From Aldrovandia affinis (Eukaryota; Chordata; Actinopteri; Notacanthiformes; Halosauridae), in NCBI GenBank assembly GCA_029706075.1, contig JAINUG010000114.1, positions 1 to 64,000 of the forward strand: DNA of 64,000 bases, given 5' to 3'. The notes beneath the pieces are model-generated. The model searched no databases. It saw only the letters and a list, made by a program, of their open reading frames with translations, and was not told the origin of the DNA. Positions within the stretch are counted from its first letter, which is position 1. Each line of letters opens with the position of its first letter. Position numbers and translations under genes: made by a program. Positions 29,850-41,879 of the stretch are shown here, piece after piece.

Positions 29850-31410
29850 GTTGAGAGCTTTACTAGAGAAGAGGTTATAAGTATGTCTAAATGTATAGCT
29901 AATGTCCAGAATGTTTTGGAGGACTTCGAGATTAGGGACGTAGAAGTACTACAAAAACTTAAGTCAAATAAGGCAGCAGACCCTGATGGTATATATCCCA
30001 TACCATCTCCAAGAACTTAGGGAAATTATATATAAATCATTGACAGATATTTTTATGCAATCCATAAACACTGGAGAAATACCAGATGACTGGAAACAGG
30101 GTAGTATAATTCCAATATATAAGAAGGGGGACCGTACTGACTTAGGAACTATATACTTTTCAGTTTAACTTACTTCTCATGTAAAATACTGAAATGTATT
30201 ATTAGGTACAAGTTGGAATCATTCTTGAAAAATTATAATATTTTAAGGGAGAGACTAAATGGTTTTCTTAAGGGTAAGTCTCCAGGACTTTCAAGCATTT
30301 TGACTTGAACCAAGCTTATGAAATTATATATTTGAACTTTCAAAAAGCATTTGACAAGGTACCACATGAGAGGCCCATTGTTAAAATGAATTCAATTCAA
30401 AGTGGGTTCATTATTGTCTGGAAGGGCAAATAAAAAGTAGGTGGGGTCGTATCTGATCTAGGTGCTGTGGGCAGTGGAGTCCCGCAAGGGATCGGTGCTA
30501 GGACCTCTGCTCTTCCTTATTTACATAAATTATCTTGATAGATAACCATCTTGCAGTGGTTAGTAGCAAAATAGTAAAATTTGCAGATACAAAAATTGGG
30601 GGTTTGGCAAACAGTTTGGAATCATGATTTAAACAAAATCCAAGAATTAGCAGAAACATAGCAGATGACATTCAATATTCCTAAATGTAAAGTTATTCAT
30701 GTGGGAAATAAAAACATAAGGCAGGAGTATTTTATGGGAGGAAAAAAATTTGAAAAAGGCTTGGGAATTGTAGTTGTTCAAAGTCTATCTGCATCAAAGC
30801 AGTGTGCTACAGCAGTGAAAAAGGTCAACAGGATGCTGGGATACATAGCAAAAGGTATTGAGTATAAATCAAAGGAGGTTTGTTATATAATGCCTTTGTC
30901 AGACCTCACTTAGACTACTGTGTGTAGTTCTGGACACCACACTACAAGAAAGACATAGAAGCTCTTTAAAAAGTTCAAAGAAGGGCAACTAAATTAGTAC
31001 CTGGTATGAAAGGTAAAAGTTATGAGGATAGACTTAAGGCACTCAATCTATTTAAGCGTAGCAAACAGAGATTTAAGGGGTTTTGATTGAGGTTTTTAAA
31101 TTCCTAAAAGGGATTAACAAAGTGAACTACCAAATATTTTTTAAGATAAGTTAGGTTAGCAGAACAAGATCACAGCTGGAAATTAATTCAAGGCAAATTT
31201 CACACGGATCTTAGGATGTTTTTTCTTTACACAGAAAGTTGTCAAGTCGGGTAGTAGATGTAGAAATACTTGGGTTATTCAAGTCTAGGTTAGATGCAGT
31301 ACTAGATACTCTAGGATAGAACATAGGATAGGTCTTTAGATTCGGACATAACAAGTCTAGATGGGCTTGCTCATCCTTGTCATTATGTACTCTTATGTTC
31401 TTATTCTATT
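29850..31410 (+). mobile_element. CR1-like LINE, 5'-truncated, decayed
   Basis: Same family as 19830-21240. Readable motifs are REEVISMSKCIANVQNVLED, NKAADPDGIYP, IPDDWKQGSIIPIYKKGD, a FQKAFDKVPHERP-like box A near 30340, a GVPQGIG-like box near 30480, and TFNIPKCKVIHVGNKN. The 3' end includes GATGGGCTTGCTCATCCTTG followed by CTTATGTTCTTATTCTA near 31395-31415, like a CR1 3' end. Every frame is interrupted. Confidence 0.85.
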
Positions 31411-31469
31411 TTAGTAAATCATCTGCTTAACATAGGCTTGTTATGTTAAGCTTTCCCATATTATATTAT

Positions 31470-32350
31470 AATATAATAATACATTTCAAACATCATTTTA
31501 TGTGGAATGTGCAATCCCTACATATGCTTTTGTGTCACGGTTTTACCTCTGGAGGGCGCGTGATCATGTGATGATCGGTTTTCTCTTGTTTTGCTTGAGG
31601 AATCATTGTCATTTCCGCCGTCCTTATATGGTCTTTTGTAGGTGAGTTTTCTGATCACTTTCAGCTGATAGTTATCAGTGTTAATTCCGCCTCTTATTTA
31701 AGGTCTCTGTTTCCCTCATACAAACACTTCTGTGTTAACTATTGTTACGCTCTAGCCGGTACTACGAACTAAGGTTTAGTTTAGCCACTCTGTGGTCTCT
31801 CAGTTAAAGAGAGAAGGTACTTCTTGTTATCTCGACTTAAAGGTTTAGCATCACCACTCTGTGGTAGCCTTTTAGGAGGAATTATCTTATCCTACCTAAA
31901 GGTTTTATGCTCACCACTTTGGTGGTGTTTCCTTTTGAGATTCATTCTTTGTTTATTGGGCTAAAATTCCCCAGAGCTAAAGTCTCTAAAGTCATTTTAG
32001 TTTCTTACCTCTTCTGTGAAGAGTCTCGCCCTTATTGGGTTGTTTTCTGTTGATTTATTTTCTGTGGACTTTTTGTGCCCAGAGTTTTCTTTTCTTTGTC
32101 TTAAATTTTTTTACCCCGCTCCCTAATCTGTTCGCAGACTTAGTGGCTGATCACTAGTGTACAGCTTTTAGATATTCGTGAAATCTGCATGTGGCTCTTC
32201 TACCTTCGATCCATACTACATTTTGATGCTTGTATGTTTTTAATTGATTTGTAATTGTTTGTTTTTATGTCCGAAGCAGGGCTCCTCTGAAAAAGTGACC
32301 TTGGTCCCAGTAGGCCCCCCTGTATAAAGGGTTAAATAAAAATAAAACAC
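31470..32350 (+). mobile_element. Rex1/L2-like LINE tail, split by a solo LTR
   Basis: After the LTR the sequence runs to ACCTTGGTCCCAGTAGGCC and GGGTTAAATAAAAATAAAA near 32330-32350, a Rex1/L2-like 3' end. The part before 31533 is ordinary AT-rich sequence consistent with the same 3' untranslated region. Confidence 0.55.
31533..32220 (+). mobile_element. Solo LTR family B, 688 bp, TSD TTTTG
   Basis: It begins TGTCACGGTTTTACC and ends CCATACTACA. TTTTG flanks both sides (31528-31532 and 32221-32225). Internally, a ~65-bp motif with CCACTCTGTGGT and AAAGGTTTAGC/AAAGGTTTTATGC repeats about three times between 31780 and 31935. The same family occurs inverted at 46411-47120. There is no coding capacity. 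Confidence 0.93.
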
Positions 32351-33014
32351 AATTATGATTAGAAAGTCATCTAAAGGAAAATCATACCTCACACAAGGGC
32401 AGTTTCTGTTTTCTTCACTCTGCTTACCACTCTGTAGATGTTTTAAACTAGCAGTCTTACATTTTCCACAGACTCAACACAGTCATCAGGCATGCATATT
32501 AGTTTTACTTTAAATTTGGATTTGATTTTTTCTGTTCCTGATTCCACTGTGCCAGGTTTTGAATGGCCTCACCACTCCCCCAATACTTCCTGTTCCCTGC
32601 CAATCCTCTCCCGTTTGTCAAGTTGCTGAGAATTTAAGAATCTGATTGCCCTCATGACCCCGCACCCCAAACTACCCTGCTGTGCTCTGGATGTGCTCTG
32701 CCAGCAGAGTCACACAAAATGCCTTTGATGGTGAGCAAATTGAAGACCTCCCAGCTAGTATTAATTATCCTCACTAGTTATTCTAGTCTCCAACACTTCC
32801 TGAAAGTTAAACTGAAATAACAACTTCTGAAAACAACAACAAAGTAATACATTTAATCTAATTTATATCTGATGGGCAGGTGTTATAGATGCTGGCCAAG
32901 TGTTCTGTGATCATTAAACTGTCAAAGATGCATTTTCCATTTGCATTAAAATATTTGCTTTTCTTATAAGACATTTGTTTTTCTGGCAGTCTGGAAGATG
33001 TTTTTTTGTATTTT
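32351..33014. other. Unassigned AT-rich stretch
   Basis: No repeat ends or protein frames that I can support. Confidence 0.4.
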
Positions 33015-33330
33015 TTCAGTTTTTATCCCAATTTAGTAGCCAATTATACCCTCTATTATTCCAACTATCCCCCCCACAAGCACACTGTTAACTCATTTCT
33101 GATACCGGTAGTGGCAGGGACAATGATCCGCCTCCTCGGAACTTGTCGATCATGATTCCAGCCAGATAGAAGCTTTTCTGCAGCAAGCTCATGCTGGCTT
33201 CCCTCCCTGGGAAGGGAAGGGAAGCCAATTGCCACCCCCCTACCACTCCCGGCCATAACCAGACTGGCGCAGCTGGGTTTCAAACCGCTGATGCAGTGGG
33301 CAACTTGCATTCCAGTCAGACACTCTTACT
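33015..33330 (-). mobile_element. tRNA-derived SINE, reverse orientation
   Basis: On the minus strand a B-box-like GGTTTGAAACC is followed by a body with GGCGCAGTGG-like elements, GAAGCTTTTCTGC and TTGGCTACTAAATTGGGAT, then an A-rich tail near 33000-33020. It shares the body and the TTGGCTACTAAATTGGGA tail with the SINE at 50775-51168, so it is the same or a sister family. Confidence 0.7.
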
Positions 33331-33572
33331 GTTACGACCTCAAAGTCGTTTTTAAGGAAAATCTGCAGTCAGCATCTAATAATGACTGCCCTGAGAGGCT
33401 CCTATGATCCTTTGATAATAACCATCCAGTATGACACAGTGTGCCCTTCCTTGTAATACTGGAACCATAGACATGACTATAGCCTCGGGGCCCGTCAAAA
33501 CGGTAATGGCTGCACAGTGATTTAGAGCACCCGAGGCTCATGTCTGTTATGCTGATTTAATACTTTAACAAA

Positions 33573-33623
33573 CCTTTTTTTTTTTTTCGGTTTCCCCTTT
33601 TCTTTTTTTTTTTTTTTTTTTTT
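33573..33623. repeat. Poly-T tracts
   Basis: Two T runs separated by a short C/G-rich segment. They may be the reverse A-tail of a retrocopy, but no body can be tied to them. Confidence 0.8.
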
Positions 33624-33729
33624 GATCCTGAACTTTATTTTGTAACCAAGTGACTTTACTCTTGCAGAACATTTTTACAGTTATAAAGTAACCTCATTAT
33701 TTACGGTCAGTGCACGCTGAGTAGGCTAT

Positions 33730-34512
33730 ATGGCTGGCCAGGAGACAAAGGATCCCCAAATCTCCCTACAAAATGTTTGGGATGCCATCCAAGAAATTAA
33801 ATCTGATATGCTGAGACATTTCGATGTGAAGGTGGATCCTATACAAAATAGTTTGATTAAGATTGAATCTTCACTAAACATTTTGGGTGACCATGTCTCT
33901 GAGCTGGAGCAACGTGTCAGTTCAAATGAGGACAATGTTCTGGATCATCAGACCCGGCTACTGCAACTTCAAAAAGAAAATGCTTACTTGGTCGACAAAG
34001 TAGACGATCTGGAGAATCGAAGCCGATCCTCAAATCTCCGCTTCATACAGGTTCCTGAATCGGCGGAAGGTCGCAATGTCATCAGCTTCATGTCCCTCCT
34101 GATTCAGGAGCTTCTCGGGTGAGACAACTTTCCTGAGCCACCGGTCATTGAAAGGGCTCACCGTAGCCCTACCACCCAGCGAGATGATAGATCCAAGCCT
34201 CGGCCCATCCTGATTAAACTCCTCAACTTTCAGGACAAAGTTAAGATCTTGCGCATTTCCAGAGAAAAGAAGAAACTGCGCTATAAAGGATCGCGTGTAT
34301 ACATTTATCCTGATTATAGTGCTGAGTTGATGAAGAGGCGCCGCTGTTTCGACATGGTGAAGAAGCATCTCTTTGGACTTGGCTTGAAGTTCTCCCTCCG
34401 CTATCCATGCTCACTGAGTGTGGTTGTTGATGGCAAACCAAGGTTGTTTCTCTGCCACAAAGAAGCAGAAGCTGCCTGCCTAATATGCCCTCCTCATCTG
34501 ATTCCTCCATAA
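33730..34512 (+). pseudogene. L1-Tx1-type ORF1 (transposase_22 domain), one in-frame stop
   Basis: One frame of 260 codons interrupted by a single TGA at 34120-34122. The N-terminal 100 residues form a coiled coil (ESSLNILGDHVSELEQRVSS). VDDLENRSRSSNLRF and, after the stop, VIERAHRSPTTQR are the signature of the RRM of L1-type ORF1. RPILIKLLNFQDKVKIL and YPDYSAELMKRRR follow as the C-terminal domain. The TGA replaces a position usually occupied by a non-stop codon near the end of the RRM. No L1-Tx1 ORF2 follows; the next coding block (35269 on) is of CR1/Rex1 type. Confidence 0.85.
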
Positions 34513-35268
34513 ACTCATCAGGATAATGTGGACTTGCAGAGGTGCTGTTTTCTTTCATTTCTCTCTCCCTCTCTTCTTTTCCTTTAGGCTATAAATACAC
34601 TTGTTTCATCTGTAGGCTACTTTCTCGACTGCAGACCTTTAGACTAGGCTTATATAATGCCTTTCTATGTTTAATTAGTGGATAGGATTTATTTATCCCC
34701 TGTTTCTGTTTAGTTTTGGCTAAAAATGTAGCGGTAGGCTATATCGACAGACCTATAGGCTACAACCATGCTTTTTGTCTCTGGATTGTTTACTGCCGTA
34801 AGTGAGTCATGTCGTAAAGCACTATGCCGGTAGTCGTAAACATTGATTGTCGCAATGATCCCCTTGTCGTGCGTAACTAATAGGCTGTTTCTCCCTCTCT
34901 CCTTATTTTCTCGACTGACTTTTTGAATCAGTATTTTTTCTGCTCCATTGAGCTGCTTTTTAGAGGATGGCAATTTTGTTTGTTAGCTGCTTTTTATTTC
35001 TATTTTCACCTTACAGACTGAGCTTTAAGGTGCAGTGATCTCCTTAGAGATCTCTTTTGTGTGATTTTGAGATGCCCAGGCCTACTGGTTTTGGGTCTGG
35101 TGTTGGGCTGCAATCCAATTTGTTTTTGTTTGTGATGTGTTTCATGTTTTTGTGTTTTTATGTTATTAATGTGTTCTTTTTTTGTACAACCTTTTCTTAT
35201 ATATATTCAGTATGGTCAACTAGCTTTTGTTTGAACAGTGTCAGTGCTGATTATTATATGATTATAAA
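34513..35268. other. Unassigned stretch between two LINE coding blocks
   Basis: T-rich sequence without recognisable frames. It may be the 5' leader of the LINE whose endonuclease begins at 35269. Confidence 0.35.
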
Positions 35269-35545
35269 ATGGATATTAAAGGATTAAAAATTATACATAT
35301 GAATATTAGGAGTCTGGTACCTAAAATTGATTTACTTCGAACATGGGTCACCTGTCACAAACCATCTATAATTACAATTTTGGAAACGTGGTTGAGTAGC
35401 AAAATTGCAGATACTGAAATCAAACTTCCTAATTATGTGTTATATAGAGCTGACAGATGTAGTAGAGGTGGTGGCGTGGCTACATACGTCTCATCAAACT
35501 TAGCCTCTGAATTAATAATACCTAAAGTAGAAGCAAAATCTGGTT
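35269..35545 (+). pseudogene. LINE endonuclease N-terminal fragment
   Basis: The frame reads MDIKGLKIIHMNIRSLVPK and ITILETWLS (the catalytic Glu of the ETW motif), then RGGGVATYVSSNL. It is cut off at the Rex3 insertion, so the second half of the endonuclease is missing. Confidence 0.85.
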
Positions 35546-36180
35546 AGGATGCCTCCTGGACGCCTCCCGGGTGAGGTGTCACGGGCACGTCCCATCGGGA
35601 GGAGGCATCCGATTGGGAAGACCCAGGACACGCTGGAAGACTATGTCTCTCGGCTGGCCTGGGAACGGTTAGATAGGTCTTCCCCGGAAGAGCTGTTTTT
35701 TCTAATTTGAAGTGGCCGGGAGAGGGAAGTCTGGGTCTCCCCCTGCTTGACTGGACGCTGTATCACCCCGCGACCCGTTTTACCCGATTGAGAACTCTGT
35801 AATTTAGAAAATAATACAAAAATTAATAATAATAAAATAAGCTTTATTTATATAGCACCTTTCATGCATTGAAATGCAGCGCAAAAGTGACTTTTTCACA
35901 GACAAAGTAAAACAAGATATAAAATAAGTTGTTAAGGGCAAAGAGTAAGCAGAAGATAAAACAATAAAACATCAATGACCAATAAAACATCCTGAATTAA
36001 TTAAAACAGTAAAACAATAAAATATTTAAGAGCATAAAATGTCATTTAAAAACAGCATATGGGACTCATATCATAAGATGTGGTGCTAGAAAAAGGCTAG
36101 GTTAAAGAGATATGTTTTTAAGTGCCGTTTAAAGATGTCAACAGAGACCAGGAATAAGCGGCTTAGATAATGGATGGATG
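35546..36180 (+). mobile_element. Rex3 (RTE-clade) LINE 3' fragment with nested L2-type tail
   Basis: The Rex3 C-terminal coding end reads MPPGRLPGEVSRARPIGRRH, with LAWERLD, EREVWVSP and a PCLTGR-like end. The element ends in (GGAT)n at 36171-36184. Between about 35790 and 36145 a reverse L2-type tail (GCTTTATTTATATAGCACC) is nested inside. Rex3 is widespread in teleosts. Confidence 0.82.
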
Positions 36181-36184
36181 GATG

Positions 36185-37174
36185 GAACACCCTAAACAAT
36201 TTTGGAGTAAAATGAAAGACATTTTTAATACATCAGATAAATCTTCTGTAAGTCAGTTAAGAGTTGGAGATACTTTATTGTATGATCCCTTACTTATTGC
36301 AAGTGCATTCAGTCAGCATTTTTCCTCTGTCTGCTCTAATTTAATTTCAAACACTACACACATAACTTCTAATGCCATTTCATCTTGTCCCAGTTTTTTT
36401 TTTTTTTTTTTAATTACTCCTACGGATGTTTCCAATGCCATTCATGATTTGAAAGAGAGTGGTGGTCCTGGGCTAGATGGAATTGAACCAAAAATTATTA
36501 AATTAGCATCCCATATTCTAATTTTTCCACTGGCTGATTTGTTTAATCTCTCATTGTCAACATATGAAATGCCTGTAATCTGGAAATCAGCACGCATTAC
36601 ACCTCTTCACAAAGGAGGTGACGCACTAGATCCCAATAATTATAGACCTATCTCAATTATATGCTCCATTGCCAAATTATTTGAAAAAATTATTTTTAAT
36701 AAATTATCACATTACCTTAATAGTAATAATATCCTTTCTCAACACCAGTTTGGTTTCAGATCTAACTTTTCCACAACTACTGCTCTCTTGAATTTCACTA
36801 ATGATGTTTTCTCTGCTTCTGATCGGGGTCATCTTACAGGAGCAATATTTGTTGACCTCACCAAAGCCTTCGATCTTGTCGACCATTACCTTCTGTTGGA
36901 TAAGCTCCATGCCATTGGGTTTTCCCATCAGGCCCTAATGTGGTTTAATTCATATCTCCACAACAGGAAGCAATGTGTTGTTCTTAAAGGCTGTAAATCA
37001 TATCTACTTACCCAGCAGAGAGGTGTGCCTCAAGGATCCACTTTAGGACCACTTATTTTTTCTATTTTCATTAATGATCTCCCGCGTATTTTTTCTGACT
37101 GTTCTGCACAATTATATGCTGATGACACTATCATTTATGCCTCTAAAGCTTCCATTCCACAAATTGCAATCTGA
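36185..37174 (+). pseudogene. Rex1-like LINE reverse transcriptase, first part
   Basis: Open frame of about 330 codons. Readable motifs are SGGPGLDGIEPKIIK, NNYRPISIICSIAK, FVDLTKAFDLVDH (first catalytic Asp), QRGVPQGSTLGPLIFSIFIND and LYADDTIIY (YADD). All RT palm motifs are intact. The frame then ends, and the remainder continues in another frame from about 37150. A poly-T patch near 36395-36412 encodes a Phe run and is likely slippage. Confidence 0.87.
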
Positions 37175-37930
37175 CTTTGATATTTTTCAGACCTGGTTAT
37201 CAACTAATAAGTTACTACTTAATCAAACAAAAACATACTCAATGCTTTTGGGTGTGCGACAGAACCTCAACTCCAAACCTAATTATTTGGTACTAACCTA
37301 TAATGATGGTAGAGTTCTTGAGATGGTTGAAAGATATAAATATCTTGTTGTGTGGATTGACTCTGCCCTTACCTTTAAACCGCACATTGATCATGTGACT
37401 AAAAAGGTAAATTTTGGTGTTGGTGTTCTGTTTCGCTCCAGGCATTGTTTTTCATTTTATGTTAGAAAGAGGCTTATTTCACAACCAGTTCTACCAATAA
37501 TTGACTATGCTGACATTGTTTACCAGAATGCTTCCAAAACTGATCTCCAGTCCCTTAATGTCACATATAACAGGCTCTGTAGATTCATACTAGGTTGTTC
37601 CTTTTTTACATCATTGCACTATGTTTGACTTACTCGGGTGGCTTCCTCTTGATAAGAGGCGTCAATATCATTGGTTCCAATTTATTTTTAAATGTATCAA
37701 TTTCAACTATCCATATTGTCTTAAACAACATTTTGTTCCCTATACATCTAATTATTCCCTCAGAAGCTCTGACCAGTCTCTTTTTACAGTCCCCTCTGTT
37801 TCCAAAGATGTTGGCAAAAAAGCTTTTTAGCCTATTCCCTCAGATTGGAATAGGCTACCCATAGATATTCGTTTGTTGACATCTTTTCGTGTATTCAAAA
37901 ATGTTATTTTATCCTATCTCAAATCGGACT
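37150..37930 (+). pseudogene. Rex1-like RT thumb and C-terminal domain, frameshifted
   Basis: It continues the previous RT with KLQSDFDIFQTWLSTNKLLL, YKYLVVWIDSALTFKPHID, DYADIVYQNAS and RLCRFILG. After a further shift come LLGWLPLDKRRQYHWFQF and IPSDWNRLP-like sequence. Confidence 0.82.
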
Positions 37931-38149
37931 GTCGATGTTTCCAGTGATACAATTCAATTATTATTATTTTTTTTATGACTAGGTTGTAAATAGTTTTTCT
38001 TGTCTGTCGTTGTCTGTGTTGTTTGTCACTGTTGTATCTTGGATTGTATTGTTTATGTTGTGATTGTTTGTTTGGGACCCCCTCTAAAACGAGATGGTTC
38101 ATCTCAAGGGGTTTATCCTGTTTAATAAATTTCAAATTTAGAGGAAAAC

Positions 38150-40940
38150 AGAACATAAATAGTTTCAAATCCAGATTCAGCTCCACAGAAGAAGCGGCGT
38201 CACTGGGGCAGCTGTTTGGGGAGCTGTCGGATGCTGGATCCAAGAGAAGGCTGCATTCAATCTTTCAATCGCACAGCCATCTCTCCTCTCGTAATTAGGA
38301 GTGGCTGCACAAAAGGGGAGAGTGACCAAGCCGCAAAGGGAGGAGACGTGGATGAGATTAAGGGAGTACACCGTGGCTTCTCCCCCCTTACTCTCTGTTT
38401 TATCTCCCTGTAGATTCAGACAACAGTGTCCGCTTCCTCACCAGCCTGGACTGGGAAGCCTGGTGTTCAGAATTCGATGGCCCGCTCCACAAACCACTGC
38501 AGCCAATGCAGGACCCAGAAACAGACGGGACCTGATAGAATTGTAAAAAAAACAGAGGAAGGACTGAACTGCAGAAACTGTTTCTTTAGAAATGTATTTA
38601 TTGTTAAAGCCAAGGTGTGCCGGAAGAAGCACGGTAAATTTAAGGTCTGTAAAAATAAAACAGATTTTTTTAAATTGTACGTTTTCTCGGCTTGGTTTGG
38701 TCTGGGAGACGGTTCAATGTCACATGCCCCTCCCCAGCGATTGTGACAAGATCATACAAACATTATGTTATTACACAAGTTATTATGCAAATCACACAAA
38801 AGAGAATATGGTGTAGGGCAGTTCACAGAACTATGCCCTGAAGTAACCCCAAAAAAGAGTGTGAACTATGTTGATGTTGCCAGCAGGGAGCCAACAGGCG
38901 AGAACAATGGTATTGCCCCGGATGTCTCACAGCCCCCACACTGATCCTGCTGTCTCAGCAAAACAGGCCACGGTGGGGGCTGTTCTCAAGACTTGACCAC
39001 ATCACTGAGTTTAATGTGTTATACTGTAACGTCATCATTTACATGTACAGTGTAATCATGTTTGGTGTTGTTGGAGAGCTGATGTCATGAGCAGTGGGTT
39101 GGTGTCATTGATGATGTGGTACGGGTGGCGCTTACTAAAGATCTCAGAACACAAATGAGATGCAAATGCAAATGATCTGCAGTCAGCGGCCGTCTGTGAG
39201 ACTGGCGGTGTGATGCGCGTACAGAAACAGAGCAGGAAGTGGTTCGTTTTTCAGTGATTGTGTCCTTAGTGTTTTATGGTTTCCTTTGATGTGTGGGTAT
39301 ATTCGTACTATGACCTCCTGTGCAACTTTCGCGTATAGCCGTTTTTGTATTCTTACATTACGCAAATTCTGTTTGATGTTTTTCTGCAAGTCTGGCTAAT
39401 AAACATTTTCATACCAAAGCATCTCTCATTAATCTAAACTGCAGTTACACATTGTGGTTTTAAGATTAAAGTTAACACACACACATAGAACGTTGCACAC
39501 CGTAGTCGCTCGCCTATACATTAGTGCCGTATCCTTGCTAGGCTTTACACAGGCCAAAGGCACGTTTGCATCTCATATAGAGATAGCAACACGTATAGAG
39601 CCACACTACGCGAGGCGAGAGACTATAGTCTCTCATTTGCCTATACGATTCTAGAAGTAAGAGTTAACAGAGAGAAAAGCTAACATACATTGGAGTCAGA
39701 TAGAGTTGGAGTTAATTAACCTCCCATTTAATCCCGTTCCGGTAACACAAAGGTAAGGCTACACGCTATCCTTCACCACTTGGACACGTCTGCCATTTGG
39801 TGTGTTTGAGTGGAATCTTACAGGATTCTACAGTGGCTCCATTATAAATGCAGTTATTGCTCCTGATGATAACCAGCCATGAATGCTGAGTCCCATTGAA
39901 AAATGCATGTAAATGCTATATAGGAGTCACTTGAAAGAAAATATTACATTGTAAAATTCAGCCTTTGGAATTGAGCAAACCCCCTGAGGATCTAATTATA
40001 ACAGATTGTTCCTTTCATAGGTATCTTCAACTTGTCTGTACCCCCTTTGTATTGTCAGCTTGAGCTGTCATTGATTGAAGGGAACTGCCAATCAGGCAAT
40101 TTACATGGCCCCTTGAATATCTCTGTAATAATATGGTAGTTGGTCTTTAATTAAAGAAATTCCAAGAATAATATATTTTACTGTATTCCCATGTTCAGCT
40201 GTTGAAACATGTTTATATAGTGGCACATTTCAACAGCCATTTAATTTGTCTTAATCCTGAAAGAACATCCAAAAGTAGTACATTGTTCCATTAAAATTGG
40301 GATTTGATCATTTGTTACCATATATTCATATATCAGTTGTGTTTGAATATGTCATTTTTAAATATAAATAATATATAACGTAATGTATGACCCCCCATGC
40401 TCCCAGGGCTTCAGAATAGGTTGTTTACAGTCAAGTGCTGACCTCAGTTTGTGGTCAGGGAGTGAAATCATGGAAGGAGGCAACAAGCAGTACTCTGTTT
40501 ATGTAAACAGTTTAGAAGCCAATGTTCAAGAGATATAAACTAAACAGAGAAAAATATGATGGAAGAGATCTGTATTGTGTGAAAAGGAATTATTTCTCAC
40601 AATAAATGAAAGATTTGCCCTCTGTCGAGTCTGTGCATATAGCTAACTATTCGTTCTACAGACGTCATTTTTCTCAATCCACCACCAAATATTGAAGCAC
40701 CATTTCGTTTTTTGGGCTTATTGTGTATATGTTACGTATTGATTACAGTAACGGATGCAAACCCTAAAGTGGCCATACGTGGGAGCCTTGTCACTTGCAG
40801 CTATCACGGAACTGGGATTTGTGAAATTAAGGTAACATTGATTTAAGTTAAATACAAACTGTGATCAATTGTAATATGTAGACCATGTGCTACCACATAT
40901 ACAGTATGCTCAGTTTATAAATTCCAATTAATGTTCTAGC
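38150..40940. other. Unassigned region, possibly a decayed LTR element
   Basis: No protein frame that I can recognise. A candidate LTR-like start TGTGACAAGATC occurs at 38742 and an AATAAA at 39398-39403, but I found no matching end or target duplication. Short (AC)n lies near 39476-39484. From about 39840 on it looks like ordinary AT-rich intergenic sequence. Confidence 0.35.
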
Positions 40941-40947
40941 AACATAG

Positions 40948-41874
40948 TGTTACATCGCCGTCCCGTCCTGTCCACCTCCCTTGTGTTTCCTGCCAGTTCT
41001 TTCCTTGCGTGTCATGTCTTGTTTTTGCTTTCACCCAGGGCTGGACTGGGAGAAAAAATCGGCCCTGCCATTTCGCGCTCAGACCGGCCCGGCACCCGGT
41101 GCGAGCGCCCGCATTTTCTGTCGACCGGGGGGTGCTGCGCGAATAAATCTGTCGACGGGGCGGGGGTGCTGCGCGAAAAGAAGCTGAGACCAGTTCGTTT
41201 ATATGCGCGAAAAATTTATTGCGCCCCTCGGAACACCCGGTCCGTGGTATAATATATATAAAATGATTCTACCGGCCCTACCGAGGCCCTACCGGCCCAA
41301 AACTAGACCGGCCCACCGGGCATTTGCCCGGTAGACTATATAGCCAGTCCAGCCCTGCTTTCACCCTGTGTCGTGTGTTTTTGCGGGGCGCGGCTTCGCC
41401 GCTTCCGCATTCTGTTTTCTGTTCCTCGTTTAGTCTCAGCCTGTCACAACCACTCCCTTACACATTCCGCACGCTGTGTCAATTTAGTTATTTCACTCTG
41501 CCTATTTATGTTGAGCACGCACTCACTTCAGTGCCAATCCGTACTTGTTACTCTTGTATGGCTCTCGTTCGTTTCCCTAGTCTGTTAGTCTTGCCTGTTC
41601 GTTCGCTGCCTGTTATATTTTTGGTTTTGTTCGTTTATTATTTTATCTGTTCTCTAGTTTGCCTGTTCGTTCGCTGCCTGTTTTACTTTTGGTTTTGTTC
41701 GTTTATTATTTTACCTGTTCTCTAGTTTTGTAGCCACCCGGCTAATTCTGTTTGCCAGTGTTTTGACGGTGTTCTCCCGTCATCCTTTTGTTTATCCGCG
41801 CATTAAACGCCTCCTGTGTGGAGCGCAAATCCATCTACGTTTCGAGTCCAGGTCTGCATCCACTCAACATAACA
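40948..41874 (+). mobile_element. Solo LTR, 927 bp with nested hAT MITE, TSD CATAG
   Basis: It begins TGTTACATCGCC and ends CACTCAACATAACA. CATAG flanks both sides (40943-40947 and 41875-41879). Without the nested element it is about 597 bp, close to the 590-bp LTR at 15063, whose end (CATAACA) and T/C-rich body are similar. No coding frame. Confidence 0.9.
41036..41357 (+). mobile_element. hAT-type MITE, 322 bp, TSD CTTTCACC
   Basis: It has perfect 14-bp terminal inverted repeats, CAGGGCTGGACTGG and CCAGTCCAGCCCTG. These are flanked by the 8-bp duplication CTTTCACC (41028-41035 and 41358-41365). An 8-bp target duplication and CAGGG ends are typical of hAT. The interior is GC-rich and contains several short CCGGCCC repeats. 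No transposase. Confidence 0.93.
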
Positions 41875-41879
41875 CATAG

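Larger units (their letters stand above)
35269..38145 (+). mobile_element. Rex1-like LINE ORF2 with 3' end, interrupted by a Rex3 fragment
   Basis: Order: endonuclease N-terminus (35269-35545), nested Rex3 insertion (35546-36180), linker and RT (36185-37174), RT C-terminus in another frame (37074-37628), end of the C-terminal domain (37595-37930), then a 3' end with GGACCCCCTCTAAAACGAG and CTCAAGGGGTTTATCCTG up to AATAAATTTC near 38145. At least two frameshifts are present. The 3' end resembles that of the LINE ending at 63400. Confidence 0.85.

Noticed and set aside
38742-39760. Complete solo LTR starting TGTGACAAG
   Set aside because: I found no matching end or target duplication, so it is kept only as an unassigned region.
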